In this document: positions 46,403 through 55,860 of the stretch, one piece after another
How positions within the stretch are numbered: the first letter of the stretch is position 1
Layout of the letters: each line of letters begins with the position of its first letter
NCBI GenBank assembly: GCA_030647905.1
Contig: JAUSJA010000027.1
Span: 1-64,000, forward strand
Origin: Gemmatimonadaceae bacterium
Lineage (GTDB): Bacteria > Gemmatimonadota > Gemmatimonadetes > Gemmatimonadales > Gemmatimonadaceae
DNA: 64,000 bases
Reading direction: 5' to 3'
Program-made: the position numbers and the translations under genes
Notes under the pieces: model-generated
What the model saw: only the letters and a program-made list of their open reading frames with translations
What the model was told of the DNA's origin: nothing
Database searches by the model: none

Positions 46403-49021
46403 ATGAAAACGAGCGTCATTGAAGTGCACGACATGCTATCGGTATTGACCGTGGACGAAGTGGAAAAGCGGCTTGTCGATGTGCCGGGTGTCGAAAGCGC
46501 TACAGTGAATTACGCTGCGGGAAACGCCACAGTGCGCTACGACGAAACCCGACTCAACGTCACCGATATCAAGGTGATCGTGCACCAACGCGGGCATTAC
46601 ACCGCGGGCGAATCCCTACCCAAGGATGCGAGCGAAGACGAGCCCGCTCTCGAGCGCGCTGTAGTGCCAACGCCGGATGCTGCGCGAGCCTCCGCTATGA
46701 CGCCCGCGGCCGCTGAGCCTCAAACGGCCCCTCTCGCGCCGGGTGCCATCCCCGCGCCGACCGCTCCGGCAGTCGACGAACAACACGAAAGAGCGGCGTC
46801 CGGCGCGCCGCCTTCAACCCCCGCACCCGCTGGGCCACACGCTTCCCCGGACGCGACCGCCGCCGCACCCACGCCGACCGTCCCCGCAGCCGACAGCCAC
46901 AAGGGCCACGCGGCGCCTGGAGCGCTGGCCGCGATGCCGGCAGACATGGCTCATGAGATGGGCCATGGCGGCGAGGACCTGCCGGCCATGGTCCGCGACA
47001 CGCGCAACCGTTTCTGGATCTGCCTGATCTTCACCGTGCCAATCTTTGTCTACGCCCCAATGGGAGGCTTCTTCAAGCCGCCGGCGCCGCCGTTCGGGCT
47101 GGAGCTCAACCTGTGGCTGTTCTTCTTCGCAAGTGCCGCGATTCTCTATCCAAGCTGGCCGTTCTTCGTCTCCGCCTGGCGTGCGCTCAGGACGGGCACC
47201 CTGAGCATGGCGGTGCTGGTCGTGTTGAGCGTCGGTACCGGGTATCTCTTCAGTATCGGCACCACTTTCTTCTTCAAGGAGGGCGGGCAGTTCTTCGAAG
47301 CCGCAGCCGTTTTGCTGGTGTTCATCCTGCTCGGCCACGGGCTGGAAATGCGGGCCCGTGCCGGTGCGTCGTCCGCCATCAAGGCGCTGATGAATCTCAC
47401 TCCGGCGAAGGCCTCTGTTATTCGCAACGGCGCCGAGATTGAAGTTCCGACGGCGGAGGTGTTGGCCGGCGAGATCGTCGTGATCCGGCCGGGCAGCAAG
47501 ATTCCGGTCGACGGCACGGTGGAGACCGGTGAATCACTGGTCGACGAGTCGATGCTCACCGGCGAGTCGATGCCGGTCCAGAAGGGGCCGGGCGCCACGG
47601 TGATCGGTGCGACCATCAACAAGAGCGGCAGCTTTCGCTACAAGGCGACGAAGGTCGGGGCCGACTCGGCGCTGGCGCAGATCGTAAAACTGGTGCAGGA
47701 GGCGCAGAACTCAAAGGCGCCGGCGCAACTCCTGGCGGACAAGGCCGCGCAATGGCTAGTGATTGCCGCGATCGTCATCGGTCTTGTGACCTTTGCGGTG
47801 TGGTTCTGGTGGATCGGACAGCCGCTGCTGTTCGCGGTGACACTGACCATCACGGTCTTCGTGATCGCGTGTCCGGATGCGTTGGGACTCGCGACGCCTA
47901 TGGCGGTGATGGTGGGAACGGGCCTCGGCGCCGTGAACGGCATCCTGTTCAAAAACGCCTCTGCGCTCGAAGACGCCACGAAGCTCAACGTCATCGTCTT
48001 CGACAAGACCGGTACGCTCACCGTCGGCCAGCCGGAGGTCGTGGAGATCGTGACGGCGGACGGGGTCACCGAGGACGTGGTGCTGACTGCGGCCGCGGCC
48101 GTCGAGCAGGGGTCCGCCCATCCGCTGGCCCAGGCAATCCTGCGTCGGGCGACTAACCTCACCGTCGCGGCACCGACAGGATTCGAAAGCCTCGACGGCA
48201 TGGGCGCGCGCGCCGAGACCGCTGGGGGCACGGTGTTCCTCGGCAACCGGCTGCTGATGGATACGCAAAAACTCGCGCTCGGTCGCCTGGAAGCCGAAGC
48301 CTCCCGCCTGCAGGGGGACGGCCGCACCGTCGTCCATGTATCTCAGGCGGCTCGCGTGATTGGCCTCATCGCCATCGCCGATGCGATCAGGCCAACTTCC
48401 AAGGCAGCGGTGGCAAAGCTGCGCGAACGCAGCATCGAGGTGGTGATGTTGACCGGCGACAACGCGGCCACGGCCAAGCGCATCGCCGCGGATCTCGGCA
48501 TCGACAGCGTGTTGGCCGACGTGCTACCGGGCCAGAAGGCCGAGAAGGTGAAGGAGCTGCAGGCCACGGGGAAGAAGGTCGGGGTGGTGGGCGATGGTGT
48601 CAACGACGCGCCAGCGCTAACCCAGGCCAACGTGGGGTTTGCCATTGGCGCCGGCACCGACGTCGCGATGGAAAGCGCCGATGTAGTGCTGATGAAGAGC
48701 GACCCATATGACATCGTCGCCGCGATCGAGCTGTCGCGCGCAACGTTGCGAAAGATGCACCAGAATCTTTGGTGGGCGGTGGGCTACAACGTGATCGCGT
48801 TCCCGCTCGCTGCGGGCGTCTTGTACCCATTCGTACTGAGTCCGGAGGTCGCGGCGCTGTCAATGTCCGGCAGTACCCTCTTGGTGGCGAGCAATGCGCT
48901 GATGCTGAAGCGCACCGAGCTGGCAAGTATTCGTCAGCCTGGCAAGACAGCGGCACCCGGGGCGCCCGACGCGGCAGCCAGTGAGCCGAGCGTCTTCGGT
49001 CCAGGAGCTGCCGCAAAGTGA
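46403..49021 (+). CDS. P1B-type metal ATPase, CopB-like, with CPD in place of CPC/CPH
   Basis: 872 residues. N-terminal HMA-like domain without CxxC (HDMLSVL), a Pro/Ala/His linker to about 180 with HKGHAAP and MAHEMGHGG, then the ATPase core: TGES phosphatase loop ([11 protein letters not shown]), TM6 motif [23 protein letters not shown] phosphorylation site, [18 protein letters not shown] hinge. TM7/TM8 read GYNVIAFP and [13 protein letters not shown], closest to CopB (P1B-3). Copper ATPases have CPC or CPH at the TM6 site; Asp there would alter the metal site, so the substrate is uncertain. Confidence 0.88.
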   Translation: MKTSVIEVHDMLSVLTVDEVEKRLVDVPGVESATVNYAAGNATVRYDETRLNVTDIKVIVHQRGHYTAGESLPKDASEDEPALERAVVPTPDAARASAMTPAAAEPQTAPLAPGAIPAPTAPAVDEQHERAASGAPPSTPAPAGPHASPDATAAAPTPTVPAADSHKGHAAPGALAAMPADMAHEMGHGGEDLPAMVRDTRNRFWICLIFTVPIFVYAPMGGFFKPPAPPFGLELNLWLFFFASAAILYPSWPFFVSAWRALRTGTLSMAVLVVLSVGTGYLFSIGTTFFFKEGGQFFEAAAVLLVFILLGHGLEMRARAGASSAIKALMNLTPAKASVIRNGAEIEVPTAEVLAGEIVVIRPGSKIPVDGTVETGESLVDESMLTGESMPVQKGPGATVIGATINKSGSFRYKATKVGADSALAQIVKLVQEAQNSKAPAQLLADKAAQWLVIAAIVIGLVTFAVWFWWIGQPLLFAVTLTITVFVIACPDALGLATPMAVMVGTGLGAVNGILFKNASALEDATKLNVIVFDKTGTLTVGQPEVVEIVTADGVTEDVVLTAAAAVEQGSAHPLAQAILRRATNLTVAAPTGFESLDGMGARAETAGGTVFLGNRLLMDTQKLALGRLEAEASRLQGDGRTVVHVSQAARVIGLIAIADAIRPTSKAAVAKLRERSIEVVMLTGDNAATAKRIAADLGIDSVLADVLPGQKAEKVKELQATGKKVGVVGDGVNDAPALTQANVGFAIGAGTDVAMESADVVLMKSDPYDIVAAIELSRATLRKMHQNLWWAVGYNVIAFPLAAGVLYPFVLSPEVAALSMSGSTLLVASNALMLKRTELASIRQPGKTAAPGAPDAAASEPSVFGPGAAAK

Positions 49022-49159
49022 ATGCGGCGGCGTCATCGACTCATCGCGTGATGTGGAGTATCTCTCAATGAGGACCACAGGCATCTTGCTCGCCGCCGTT
49101 CCGGCTAGATGGATCGCAAGGACGGGCGCTCGCGGTGCCTATGAAAAGGAAGGTCGGCG

Positions 49160-50209
49160 ATGAAGACGAACGATCTGGAAAGCACGATCGGGGTGCTCAT
49201 GGCGACCGGCCGGGGTATCCTCGCCGCCGACGAGAGCCAGGCGACGATCGCCAAACGCTTCGAGGCGTTGGCCATCGAGCCCAGTGAGGAGAACCGGCGG
49301 CGCTACCGGCAGCTGTTGTTCACTGCGCCAGGTCTGAATGAGTTCATCAGTGGCGTGATCCTGTTCGACGAGACGCTGCGTCAATCTGCCGACGACGGCC
49401 GGCGGTTCGTGGAGGTCCTGGTCGGAAGCGGTATCACTCCGGGGATCAAGGTCGACCGGGGCGCGAAGCCGTTGGCGGGAGCGCCGGGCGAGCGCGTCAC
49501 CGAGGGCCTCGATGGCCTGCGGGAGCGGCTGGAGGAATACCGGACGCTGGGCGCCCGCTTCGCCAAGTGGCGCGCCGTGATCGACATTGGTGACGGCCGG
49601 CCCAGCGGCTACTGCCTCGACACGAACGCCCACGCGCTCGCGCGGTACGCGGCGCTGTGTCAGGAGGCGGGGCTGGTCCCGATCGTGGAGCCCGAGGTTC
49701 TCATGGACGGGGCGCATTCGGTCGATCGCGCCTTCGAGGCGACGGAGGCGACGCTCGAGCGCGTCTTCATCGCGCTCCGGGCCCAGCGCGTCGTCCTCGA
49801 GCACATCCTGCTCAAGCCCAACATGGTCCTGCCCGGGACCGACTCCCCGCGGCAGGCCAGCGTGCGCGAGGTCGCGGAGGCGACCGTGCGGTGCCTGCGC
49901 CGGACAGTGCCGGCGGCGGTGCCGGGAATCGTCTTCCTCTCCGGCGGGCAGGACGCGCAGGCTGCGACGGCGCACTTGAATGCCATGAATGCGATGCCGA
50001 CAGCCCACCCGTGGCCGCTCAGTTTCTCCTTTGCGCGGGCGCTCCAGGCGCCCGCGCTGGATGCCTGGCGGGGAGAGCCGAGCAATGTCCCGGCGGCGCA
50101 GCGGGCCTTCCTTCATCGCGCCCGCTGCAACAGCGCGGCCCGCGAGGGACGGTACACCGCCGAGTTGGAGCAGATGGTGGACGCGCCGGCCACGGAGAAA
50201 TCGATATGA
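49160..50209 (+). CDS. Class I fructose-bisphosphate aldolase
   Basis: Schiff-base aldolase interconverting fructose 1,6-bisphosphate with two triose phosphates. 349 residues, the eukaryote-like class I length. Seen: GRGILAADESQATIAKRF (18-35), VILFDETLRQ, GIKVDRGAKPL, AKWRAVIDIG, VEPEVLMDGAH, and Schiff-base lysine in HILLKPNMVLPG, then FLSGGQ. The stop overlaps the glucoamylase-like gene (ATGA). It fits a sugar-phosphate role in the island next to phosphoketolase. Confidence 0.94.
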   Translation: MKTNDLESTIGVLMATGRGILAADESQATIAKRFEALAIEPSEENRRRYRQLLFTAPGLNEFISGVILFDETLRQSADDGRRFVEVLVGSGITPGIKVDRGAKPLAGAPGERVTEGLDGLRERLEEYRTLGARFAKWRAVIDIGDGRPSGYCLDTNAHALARYAALCQEAGLVPIVEPEVLMDGAHSVDRAFEATEATLERVFIALRAQRVVLEHILLKPNMVLPGTDSPRQASVREVAEATVRCLRRTVPAAVPGIVFLSGGQDAQAATAHLNAMNAMPTAHPWPLSFSFARALQAPALDAWRGEPSNVPAAQRAFLHRARCNSAAREGRYTAELEQMVDAPATEKSI

Positions 50210-51504
50210 GCCACAGAAAGCCAACCACCAATGTCGACCTGGAAAAGCTCCAGCACGAATCGTTCAACTATTTCCTGTATGAGGCGAACGCCGCCAACGG
50301 GCTGGTGATCGACAAGACAGCGCCGGACTGGCCCGCGAGCATCGCCGCTATCGGCCTCGCGCTGGCGGCATATCCCGTTGGGGTCGAGCGCGGGTATATG
50401 TCGCGTGCCGCCGCAGTCGAACGAACGCTCACGACGCTCAGGTTCTTCTGGAACAGCCCGCAAGGCCCGGAGCCTGACGCCACCGGCTACAAAGGCTTTT
50501 ACTATCATTTTCTCGACATGCAGACCGGCCGGCGCGCCTCGCAATGCGAGCTGTCAACGGTGGACAGCACGTTTCTGCTGGCGGGCGCCTTGACGGCGGG
50601 GCTTTATTTTGCCGCGGATACGTCCGACGAGCGAGAGATCCGCTCCCTGGCCGACGCACTTTATCGCCGTGCCGATTGGCAATGGGCGCAAGATGGAGGC
50701 TCGACCGTCACGCACGGCTGGACGCCCGAAAACGGCTTTCTCAAATACCGATGGGAAGGCTACGATGAGGCGATGCTGCTGTATGTGCTGGGCCTCGGCT
50801 CGCCCACTCATCCGCTGCCGGAGACCAGCTACTCAGCGTGGTGTTCCACGTATGAGTGGAAAGGTATTTACGGACAGGAATATCTTTACGCCGGGTCATT
50901 GTTCATCCATCAGCTCTCGCATATCTGGATCGACTTTCGCGGGATTCAGGACGCCTTTATGCATGAGCAGGGCATCGATTATTTCGAAAACAGCCGCCGT
51001 GCCACGTATGTGCAGCAAGGATACGCGATCGACAACCCGCTGAAGTTCGAGGGATACGGCCGCGATTGCTGGGGAATCAGCGCCAGCGAAGGTCCGGGTC
51101 CAAAGACCATGCGTGTCAACGGCATCGAGCGGCAGTTCTTCGATTACGTGGGGCGAGGCGTACCATACGGACCGGACGACGGCACCATCGCACCGTGGGC
51201 CGTGGTGGCGTCGTTACCGTTCGCGCCCGAAATTGTGTTGCCCACGCTCGGCTATTGTATCCACGAGGCCAAACTGACAGAGTCGAATCTGTACGGATTC
51301 AAGGCGTCCTTTAATCATACCTTTCCGGAGAAATCGGGCAATCCCCACGCCTGGGTATCGCCGTGGCATTTCGGGCTCAACCAGGGTCCGATCGTTCTGA
51401 TGATCGAAAACCATCGCACGGGCTTATTGTGGCGATTGACGCGACACTGCCCGTATCTCGCCAGTGGCTTGCGGCGAGCGGGGTTTGCCGGGGGCTGGCT
51501 CTGA
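50206..51504 (+). CDS. Glucoamylase-like glycoside hydrolase-family protein (PF10091 type)
   Basis: 432 residues, no signal peptide. Opening LEKLQHESFNYFLYEAN, then GYKGFYYHFLDM, ELSTVDSTFLLAGAL, PENGFLKYRWEGYDEAMLLY, SLFIHQLSHIWIDFRG, CWGISASEGPG and IAPWAVVASLPFAPEI match the putative glucoamylase/cyclic-glucan-type alpha-toroid domain. It probably acts on a glucan; as it lacks a signal peptide it would work on internal reserves or storage glucans. Translationally coupled to aldolase. Confidence 0.85.
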   Translation: MSHRKPTTNVDLEKLQHESFNYFLYEANAANGLVIDKTAPDWPASIAAIGLALAAYPVGVERGYMSRAAAVERTLTTLRFFWNSPQGPEPDATGYKGFYYHFLDMQTGRRASQCELSTVDSTFLLAGALTAGLYFAADTSDEREIRSLADALYRRADWQWAQDGGSTVTHGWTPENGFLKYRWEGYDEAMLLYVLGLGSPTHPLPETSYSAWCSTYEWKGIYGQEYLYAGSLFIHQLSHIWIDFRGIQDAFMHEQGIDYFENSRRATYVQQGYAIDNPLKFEGYGRDCWGISASEGPGPKTMRVNGIERQFFDYVGRGVPYGPDDGTIAPWAVVASLPFAPEIVLPTLGYCIHEAKLTESNLYGFKASFNHTFPEKSGNPHAWVSPWHFGLNQGPIVLMIENHRTGLLWRLTRHCPYLASGLRRAGFAGGWL

Positions 51505-51772
51505 CTCTCAGGTTCCGATGCGATACGTTCGGCGTTCTCAATGTAGGTGGTGAAGACGTTGTTCAACGGCACTCCAGCCTCGGGCTGCCTTACTGGCTCG
51601 TGCCCCGTAGCGTCGGCAGCGCGGTGGGCGACGGCAAGGCGGGCCGCCCCACTCCGTGGTCAACCACCGAGTGAAGGGTCAAGTCCAGATCGCGGGTGAG
51701 AATCACGCGCTGAGGCCGGATTGACCCCGCCGCCAGGATAGAAGTCCGTGACTCTCAACGTAGCTACGACGT
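51505..51772. other. Intergenic region, no gene seen
   Basis: 268 bp between the glucoamylase-like gene and the convergent lycopene-cyclase-like gene. It lacks convincing coding sequence on either strand and shows no hairpin with a T-run. It may be leftover DNA from island rearrangement. Confidence 0.4.
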
Positions 51773-52474
51773 TCAACGCGTCTGCGCCACGCTTTCAGTC
51801 CAGGCGAAGTGCTCATAGACACCGCTCCAGTAGAGCCCGAACGCCGTGCCGAACAGGAGCTCCTCGAGCGGAATACCACCAAACAGAACGCCGCTCAGCG
51901 CTTGCAGATTCCAAACCTGCTCGATGTATCCCGGCGCAAACCATTTGAGCCCCAACATGAAGACGGCGTAGAACCCGAGAAAGAGCGCTCCACAGACGAG
52001 CGTCTTCTTCGCGAGGCGCGGACGACAGATTACTGACGCCGTGCTGCCGAGCACCAGCGCTGTGATCGCTGGATAGATCGAGTTCCATGGCAGGAGAGCG
52101 AGCGGGACGAACGCGGCAAAGGGAACGAGCAAGGCGATCGTATGGAATCGATGTAGCGGCGTGGTCCGCTGCTCGGTCGGGACAGGAACCAGATGCGTCC
52201 GGGTCAGCGCATTGTACAGAACGACGCCAACGCCGCCGATCGCGAACGAGAAGATCACGCTTTCAATATCAAACCCCGTGCGCTGCACCAGGTCGAAGAG
52301 ACTGGGCGGATTCCAGTACCCCGGAACGAAGATCGGCTCGGTCAGCCCGAGCACAGCCGTCGCGAGGCTCGCACGCCACATGACTGTGCGCAAGAGCGGG
52401 TTGGACAGGTACAGCGCGATCCACGGGAGGAGAAACGCGCTCGACCAAATCAACCACACGTAGTGATACCTCAT
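51773..52474 (-). CDS. Lycopene cyclase-domain membrane protein
   Basis: 233 residues with about six or seven hydrophobic segments. The pattern of the heterodimer-type lycopene cyclase domain is visible twice: EPIFVPGYWNPPSLFDL with FDIESVIFSFAIGGVG in the first half and GGIPLEELLFGTAFGLYWS in the second. Such proteins cyclise lycopene ends in carotenoid synthesis. No other carotenoid gene is in the window. Minus-strand gene in an otherwise plus-strand stretch, so it is a separate unit. Confidence 0.82.
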   Translation of the reverse strand: MRYHYVWLIWSSAFLLPWIALYLSNPLLRTVMWRASLATAVLGLTEPIFVPGYWNPPSLFDLVQRTGFDIESVIFSFAIGGVGVVLYNALTRTHLVPVPTEQRTTPLHRFHTIALLVPFAAFVPLALLPWNSIYPAITALVLGSTASVICRPRLAKKTLVCGALFLGFYAVFMLGLKWFAPGYIEQVWNLQALSGVLFGGIPLEELLFGTAFGLYWSGVYEHFAWTESVAQTR

Positions 52475-52814
52475 GGATATCTCTCATGGCAGGTGAGCTC
52501 CGGCATGATCGAGGAAGACGGATTGCCGGGTATGACATCGAGTCCATCCATCTTCGAGGAGACGGGGACGCCCGACTCGTGGTCGTCATGCCGCCGCGGC
52601 ACAAGAAGGGCCTAGCCCGTTCCGGCGAGGCCGACGTGCAGCGTTTGCGCTTGACGTTGCCTGCTCCACACTCATCTTCTCCATGGCCGGTGGCTCCTTT
52701 TCGTTTCCGGGATTCTCCCGGGGGTGATTGGCTCACCCGAGACGGTGTCACCGCCTTCCGCCTATTTCCACACTTTCGAGAATAGCTCGACGACAAACCG
52801 GAAGGAGACAAGTC
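52475..52814. other. Divergent intergenic region, no supported gene
   Basis: 340 bp between the minus-strand lycopene-cyclase gene and the plus-strand small membrane protein. A plus-strand open frame (from 52486) contains a short protein-like stretch (RIAGYDIESIHLRGDGDARL) but then degenerates; it may be a relic. The region must hold promoters in both directions; none stands out. GGAAGGAG at 52799-52806 serves the next gene. Confidence 0.4.
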
Positions 52815-53012
52815 ATGGCATGGATTACGGCAAACTGGTTCTGGGTGTTGATCTTCATCGCCTTTATCGCGATGCACATGTTCGGTCACGGCGGGCACGG
52901 TGGTCATCGCCGTCATGCTGGAGGTGATCGTCAACTAAGCAAGGATGAAGGAGACAAAGACGAAGCACAAGGTCGCGTCGTGAACACGAGTTCAGGCGGG
53001 CATCAGCACTGA
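52815..53012 (+). CDS. Small single-helix membrane protein with GHGGHGGH tail (DUF2933-like)
   Basis: 65 residues: one membrane helix (NWFWVLIFIAFIAMHMF) directly followed by GHGGHGGHRRHAGG and a charged tail ending in GHQH. DUF2933-type proteins have this design and are common in metal-resistance islands. Good ribosome-binding site. The His cluster at the membrane surface could bind Cu or Zn. Relatives occur at 59082-59669 (fused to an HMA domain) and as a remnant at 27144. Confidence 0.75.
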   Translation: MAWITANWFWVLIFIAFIAMHMFGHGGHGGHRRHAGGDRQLSKDEGDKDEAQGRVVNTSSGGHQH

Positions 53013-53106
53013 AAGGCTGAACTCAGTCACACTCGGGAGTTGAAGGAAAGAACTGTCACCCGTGACATAGGACTGAACAACCGCGAAGCGTAAAGGAGTA
53101 AGAGCA

Positions 53107-53379
53107 ATGCTGAATATCAAAGTCGTGAGCTGGTCGCTGGGACTCTTTACCGCCATCAGCTTCGTCCTGTGCGTCATCTACGGCTTGATCGTGCCGCCGA
53201 GCTTACACATGGCTCCATTCTTGGAGATGGTTTTACCGGCTTTCAAGTGGCTGACCTTTTGGGGCTTCTGCCTGGGGTTGATTGAGAGCTTTCTCTACGG
53301 CGCTTACGCCGGACTCGTGTTCGTCCCCATCTACAACTTTCTCGCCCGCCGGTGGGGGGTTGCAGCAGCGCATCAATAG
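53107..53379 (+). CDS. DUF5676-like small membrane protein
   Basis: 90 residues with two or three hydrophobic segments (VVSWSLGLFTAISFVLCVIY, WLTFWGFCLGLIESFLYGAY, LVFVPIYNFLARRW). The design of two helices ending in Y-N-F/R-x-x matches DUF5676 membrane proteins. It follows the GHGGH protein with a 94-bp gap and has AAAGGAG upstream. Function unknown; recurrent partner of the GHGGH proteins in this window. Confidence 0.75.
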   Translation: MLNIKVVSWSLGLFTAISFVLCVIYGLIVPPSLHMAPFLEMVLPAFKWLTFWGFCLGLIESFLYGAYAGLVFVPIYNFLARRWGVAAAHQ

Positions 53380-53494
53380 CGATGAAGAGCGAAAATTCAG
53401 CCATTGCCAAGCTATGACCGGCTACGTCGGACCGATTCAAACACAGGCTCTGAAGAACGCCTGCTTCCGGCAGGTACGGTGAAGGAGAATAGCT

Positions 53495-53980
53495 ATGTAC
53501 AGTCGGCATGAGGAACATAGCGCACCTATCAATGCCTCAGCCGAGCGGGTCTTCGATCAGCTCGACGATCAGACGCGCCTAACAGAACACATGAGCAAAC
53601 GCTCTTGGAAAATGGGGTGGGGAAGGATGGCAACGGTGCTCGACGCGCAGCATGGACGCTCGGTCGGGTCACACATCGTCCTTCGTGGCCGAGTATTCGG
53701 GATTAGGCTGTATCTTGATGAGGTCGTGACCATGCGCGAGCCGCCGCTGACAAAGACATGGGAGACCGTAGGCGAGCCACGGCTGCTCGTCATTGGTCCT
53801 TACCGCATGGGTTTCAACCTGATCCCGGACGACACCACCTCGCAGCTTCGTGTCGCGATCGACTACGAGCTGCCGACGAAGGGGATCTCGCAGTTGCTCG
53901 GTCGACTCTTCGGGCGATCGTACGCGAAGTGGTGCACGCGGCAAATGGTGCGGGACGCCCAGCACTCCTTCGCCAAGTAA
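53495..53980 (+). CDS. SRPBCC-family (polyketide cyclase/START-like) protein
   Basis: 161 residues. The N-terminal HEEHSAPINASAERVFDQLDD is the usual SRPBCC opening strand and helix, and the rest (VLRGRVFGIRLYLDEVVTMR, ETVGEPRLLVIGPYRMGF) is the curved sheet. Such proteins bind hydrophobic ligands or act as stress chaperones. AAGGAG precedes ATG. No catalytic residue can be assigned. Confidence 0.75.
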   Translation: MYSRHEEHSAPINASAERVFDQLDDQTRLTEHMSKRSWKMGWGRMATVLDAQHGRSVGSHIVLRGRVFGIRLYLDEVVTMREPPLTKTWETVGEPRLLVIGPYRMGFNLIPDDTTSQLRVAIDYELPTKGISQLLGRLFGRSYAKWCTRQMVRDAQHSFAK

Positions 53981-54087
53981 GCAGCGTGTGGTGCTTTTCG
54001 CTGTCGATTCTGGTGTCGATTCAACCCGACAATAGCCGGCAAACCCGTGAAGGCAACGGCAAGTGCGCTGGGCAACGGGGACACTGA

Positions 54088-55329
54088 ATGGATGCAATGA
54101 AGAAACACTTGTACGTGCTGCTCGCCTGTTTCTTTGTGGTGATGATCGGTTTCGGCATCACCTTGCCGGTGCTGCCCTTCTACGTCGAGCGACTTGCGCT
54201 GGCGGGAGGGGCGTCGCGCCAATCAATCGTGCTGCACGTTACACTGCTGACCGGTGTCTATGCGCTGATGCAGCTCATCTTCGCGCCCTTGTGGGGATGC
54301 TGGTCGGATCGCATCGGCAGAAGGCCGCTCATCTTAATCGGCATCGCTGGCTACGTCATAGCGCAAGTGCTCTTCGGTCTTGCAACGTCGCTGTGGCTGC
54401 TCTATTCGGCACGCATTCTCGGCGGCATTTTGTCCTCGGCAACACTGCCGGTCTCGGCAGCTTATCTTGCCGACTTGACGACCGAAAAAGAGCGCAGTCG
54501 CGGGATGGCGTGGCTCGGCACGGCGGTGAGTCTCGGCGTCGTTGTCGGACCCGCGCTCGGCGGATTGCTGTCGCGCCAGGATTGGCATTTTAATTGGCGT
54601 GTTGGACACTTCATGGTTGATAGTTTCTCGATTCCGTTCTTCACGGCGGCGTTTTTAGGACTGTTGACGCTGTTCGCGGCATTGCGCTGGCTGCGGGAAT
54701 CGCTACCCAAAACTTCAGTACAAGATATGAACAAGGAAACGAGGACGGATTGGCGAACATTGATAAAAAGTCTGTCTCCGTTGCTCGTTCTCGCACTCGC
54801 CGGACAATTCGCGCTGACGATCTTCGAGGCGACGTTCGCGCTGTACGCCCAGGCGAAGTTCAACTATGGTCCCGTTGAAGTGGGAGCGGTCTTCGTCGTG
54901 TGCGGGCTGGTGATGACGGTCTTTCAAGCAGGCGCGGTCGGCTTCCTGGCGGGAAGAATTAGCGAGATTCACCAGATCGGCGCGGGCTTCGGCTTGATGG
55001 GGACGGGTATTGCGTTGCTGGCGACGGCGCGCACGAAGATCTTTGTCTTTGCCTTTGTCGCGTTGCTTGCATTAGGGATGGCTTTAATCGCTCCCAATCT
55101 CGCGGCGCTTATTTCAAAGCGCGGCGGAGAGCGGCAGGCGGGCGCGTCGCTCGGCATTCAGAATGCCGCCAACAGTCTCGGTCAAGCGAGCGGACCGCTG
55201 TTGGCGGGAGTGCTTTTCATCTGGCAGATAAACGCACCGTATTTGTTTAGCGGAGCAGTATTGCTGGCGCTCGCCTTGGTTATCGGGTGGAAAGCGATGG
55301 ATAGGCAGCCCGAGGCCAGACTCGCTTGA
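54088..55329 (+). CDS. Major facilitator superfamily exporter (TetA-like)
   Basis: 413 residues, twelve predicted helices. MFS motifs: loop 2-3 APLWGCWSDRIGRRPLILIG, motif C-like LGTAVSLGVVVGPALGGLLS in helix 5, and symmetrical second half (FLAGRISEIHQ). The drug:H+ antiporter-1 look (DHA1, TetA/MdtG) suggests efflux of small organic molecules. The substrate is open. Start ATG 54088; ATG 54097 is also possible. Confidence 0.88.
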   Translation: MDAMKKHLYVLLACFFVVMIGFGITLPVLPFYVERLALAGGASRQSIVLHVTLLTGVYALMQLIFAPLWGCWSDRIGRRPLILIGIAGYVIAQVLFGLATSLWLLYSARILGGILSSATLPVSAAYLADLTTEKERSRGMAWLGTAVSLGVVVGPALGGLLSRQDWHFNWRVGHFMVDSFSIPFFTAAFLGLLTLFAALRWLRESLPKTSVQDMNKETRTDWRTLIKSLSPLLVLALAGQFALTIFEATFALYAQAKFNYGPVEVGAVFVVCGLVMTVFQAGAVGFLAGRISEIHQIGAGFGLMGTGIALLATARTKIFVFAFVALLALGMALIAPNLAALISKRGGERQAGASLGIQNAANSLGQASGPLLAGVLFIWQINAPYLFSGAVLLALALVIGWKAMDRQPEARLA

Positions 55330-55438
55330 TGAAGGAGGCCACGACGACAACAGCAATCGACTTGGGAGTTGATGCTCTGTTGCGCACAGTACCTTGTTGA
55401 TTGAATTGCGATCTCAAAAACTGGAGGACGAAAAGAAA

Positions 55439-55822
55439 ATGAGTTGTTGTAGTGATGTGATGAAACCAATCGAAGCGTCTTCGTGCTGTACGCTGCAAGA
55501 CACAGCGGCACATGCTGCGCGAGCGATACGCGATTCAGGCTGCGGCTGCGCGCCCGTGGTTGAGGATACAGAAAACCTCAAGCTTGTCGGCGTCGTCACC
55601 GAGCGCGACGTGTGTTGCAGCCTGGTGGCTGATGACCGTCATGCTTCCGAAGTTCGTGTCGAAGAGATCATGCGACGCTCGTTGTGGACAAGGCGGGCGG
55701 TTGCTGCGGCACAGTCAGCATGCACAGTTTGGAGAGGTCGTAGAAAACGCGGGGCCATCACCCAGGAAGTCATCGACATTCTGGCCGTGCTGAACGCGCG
55801 TTGCGGGCCGCATTTCCTCTGA
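55439..55822 (+). pseudogene. Damaged second copy of the CBS protein (79-bp deletion)
   Basis: Matches the CBS gene at 37570 through VEEIMR (MSCCSDVMKPIEASSCC, SGCGCAPVVEDTENLKL), then jumps out of frame. Compared with copy 1, 79 bp are missing between two CGT triplets (37811-37813 and 37890-37892), joined at 55680-55682. The frame then reads LWTRRAVAAAQSACTV and fuses with a 23-residue tail ([17 protein letters not shown]...). Only the first CBS motif is intact, so function is doubtful. Confidence 0.82.
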
Positions 55823-55860
55823 CAGACGCTACGGACGCAAACTCAACTTTTTTCGTACCC

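Larger units (their letters stand above)
45631..46712 (+). repeat. Tandem duplication of the HMA-like segment (about 330 bp, offset 752 bp)
   Basis: The block from GAAGACAATTAAGGAG (about 45631) to about 45960 recurs from about 46379 to 46712, including ribosome-binding site, start and linker. The copies are separated by about 420 bp that hold the GMDHSKM small ORF. Similarity fades in the Ala/Pro-rich linker. Confidence 0.8.
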
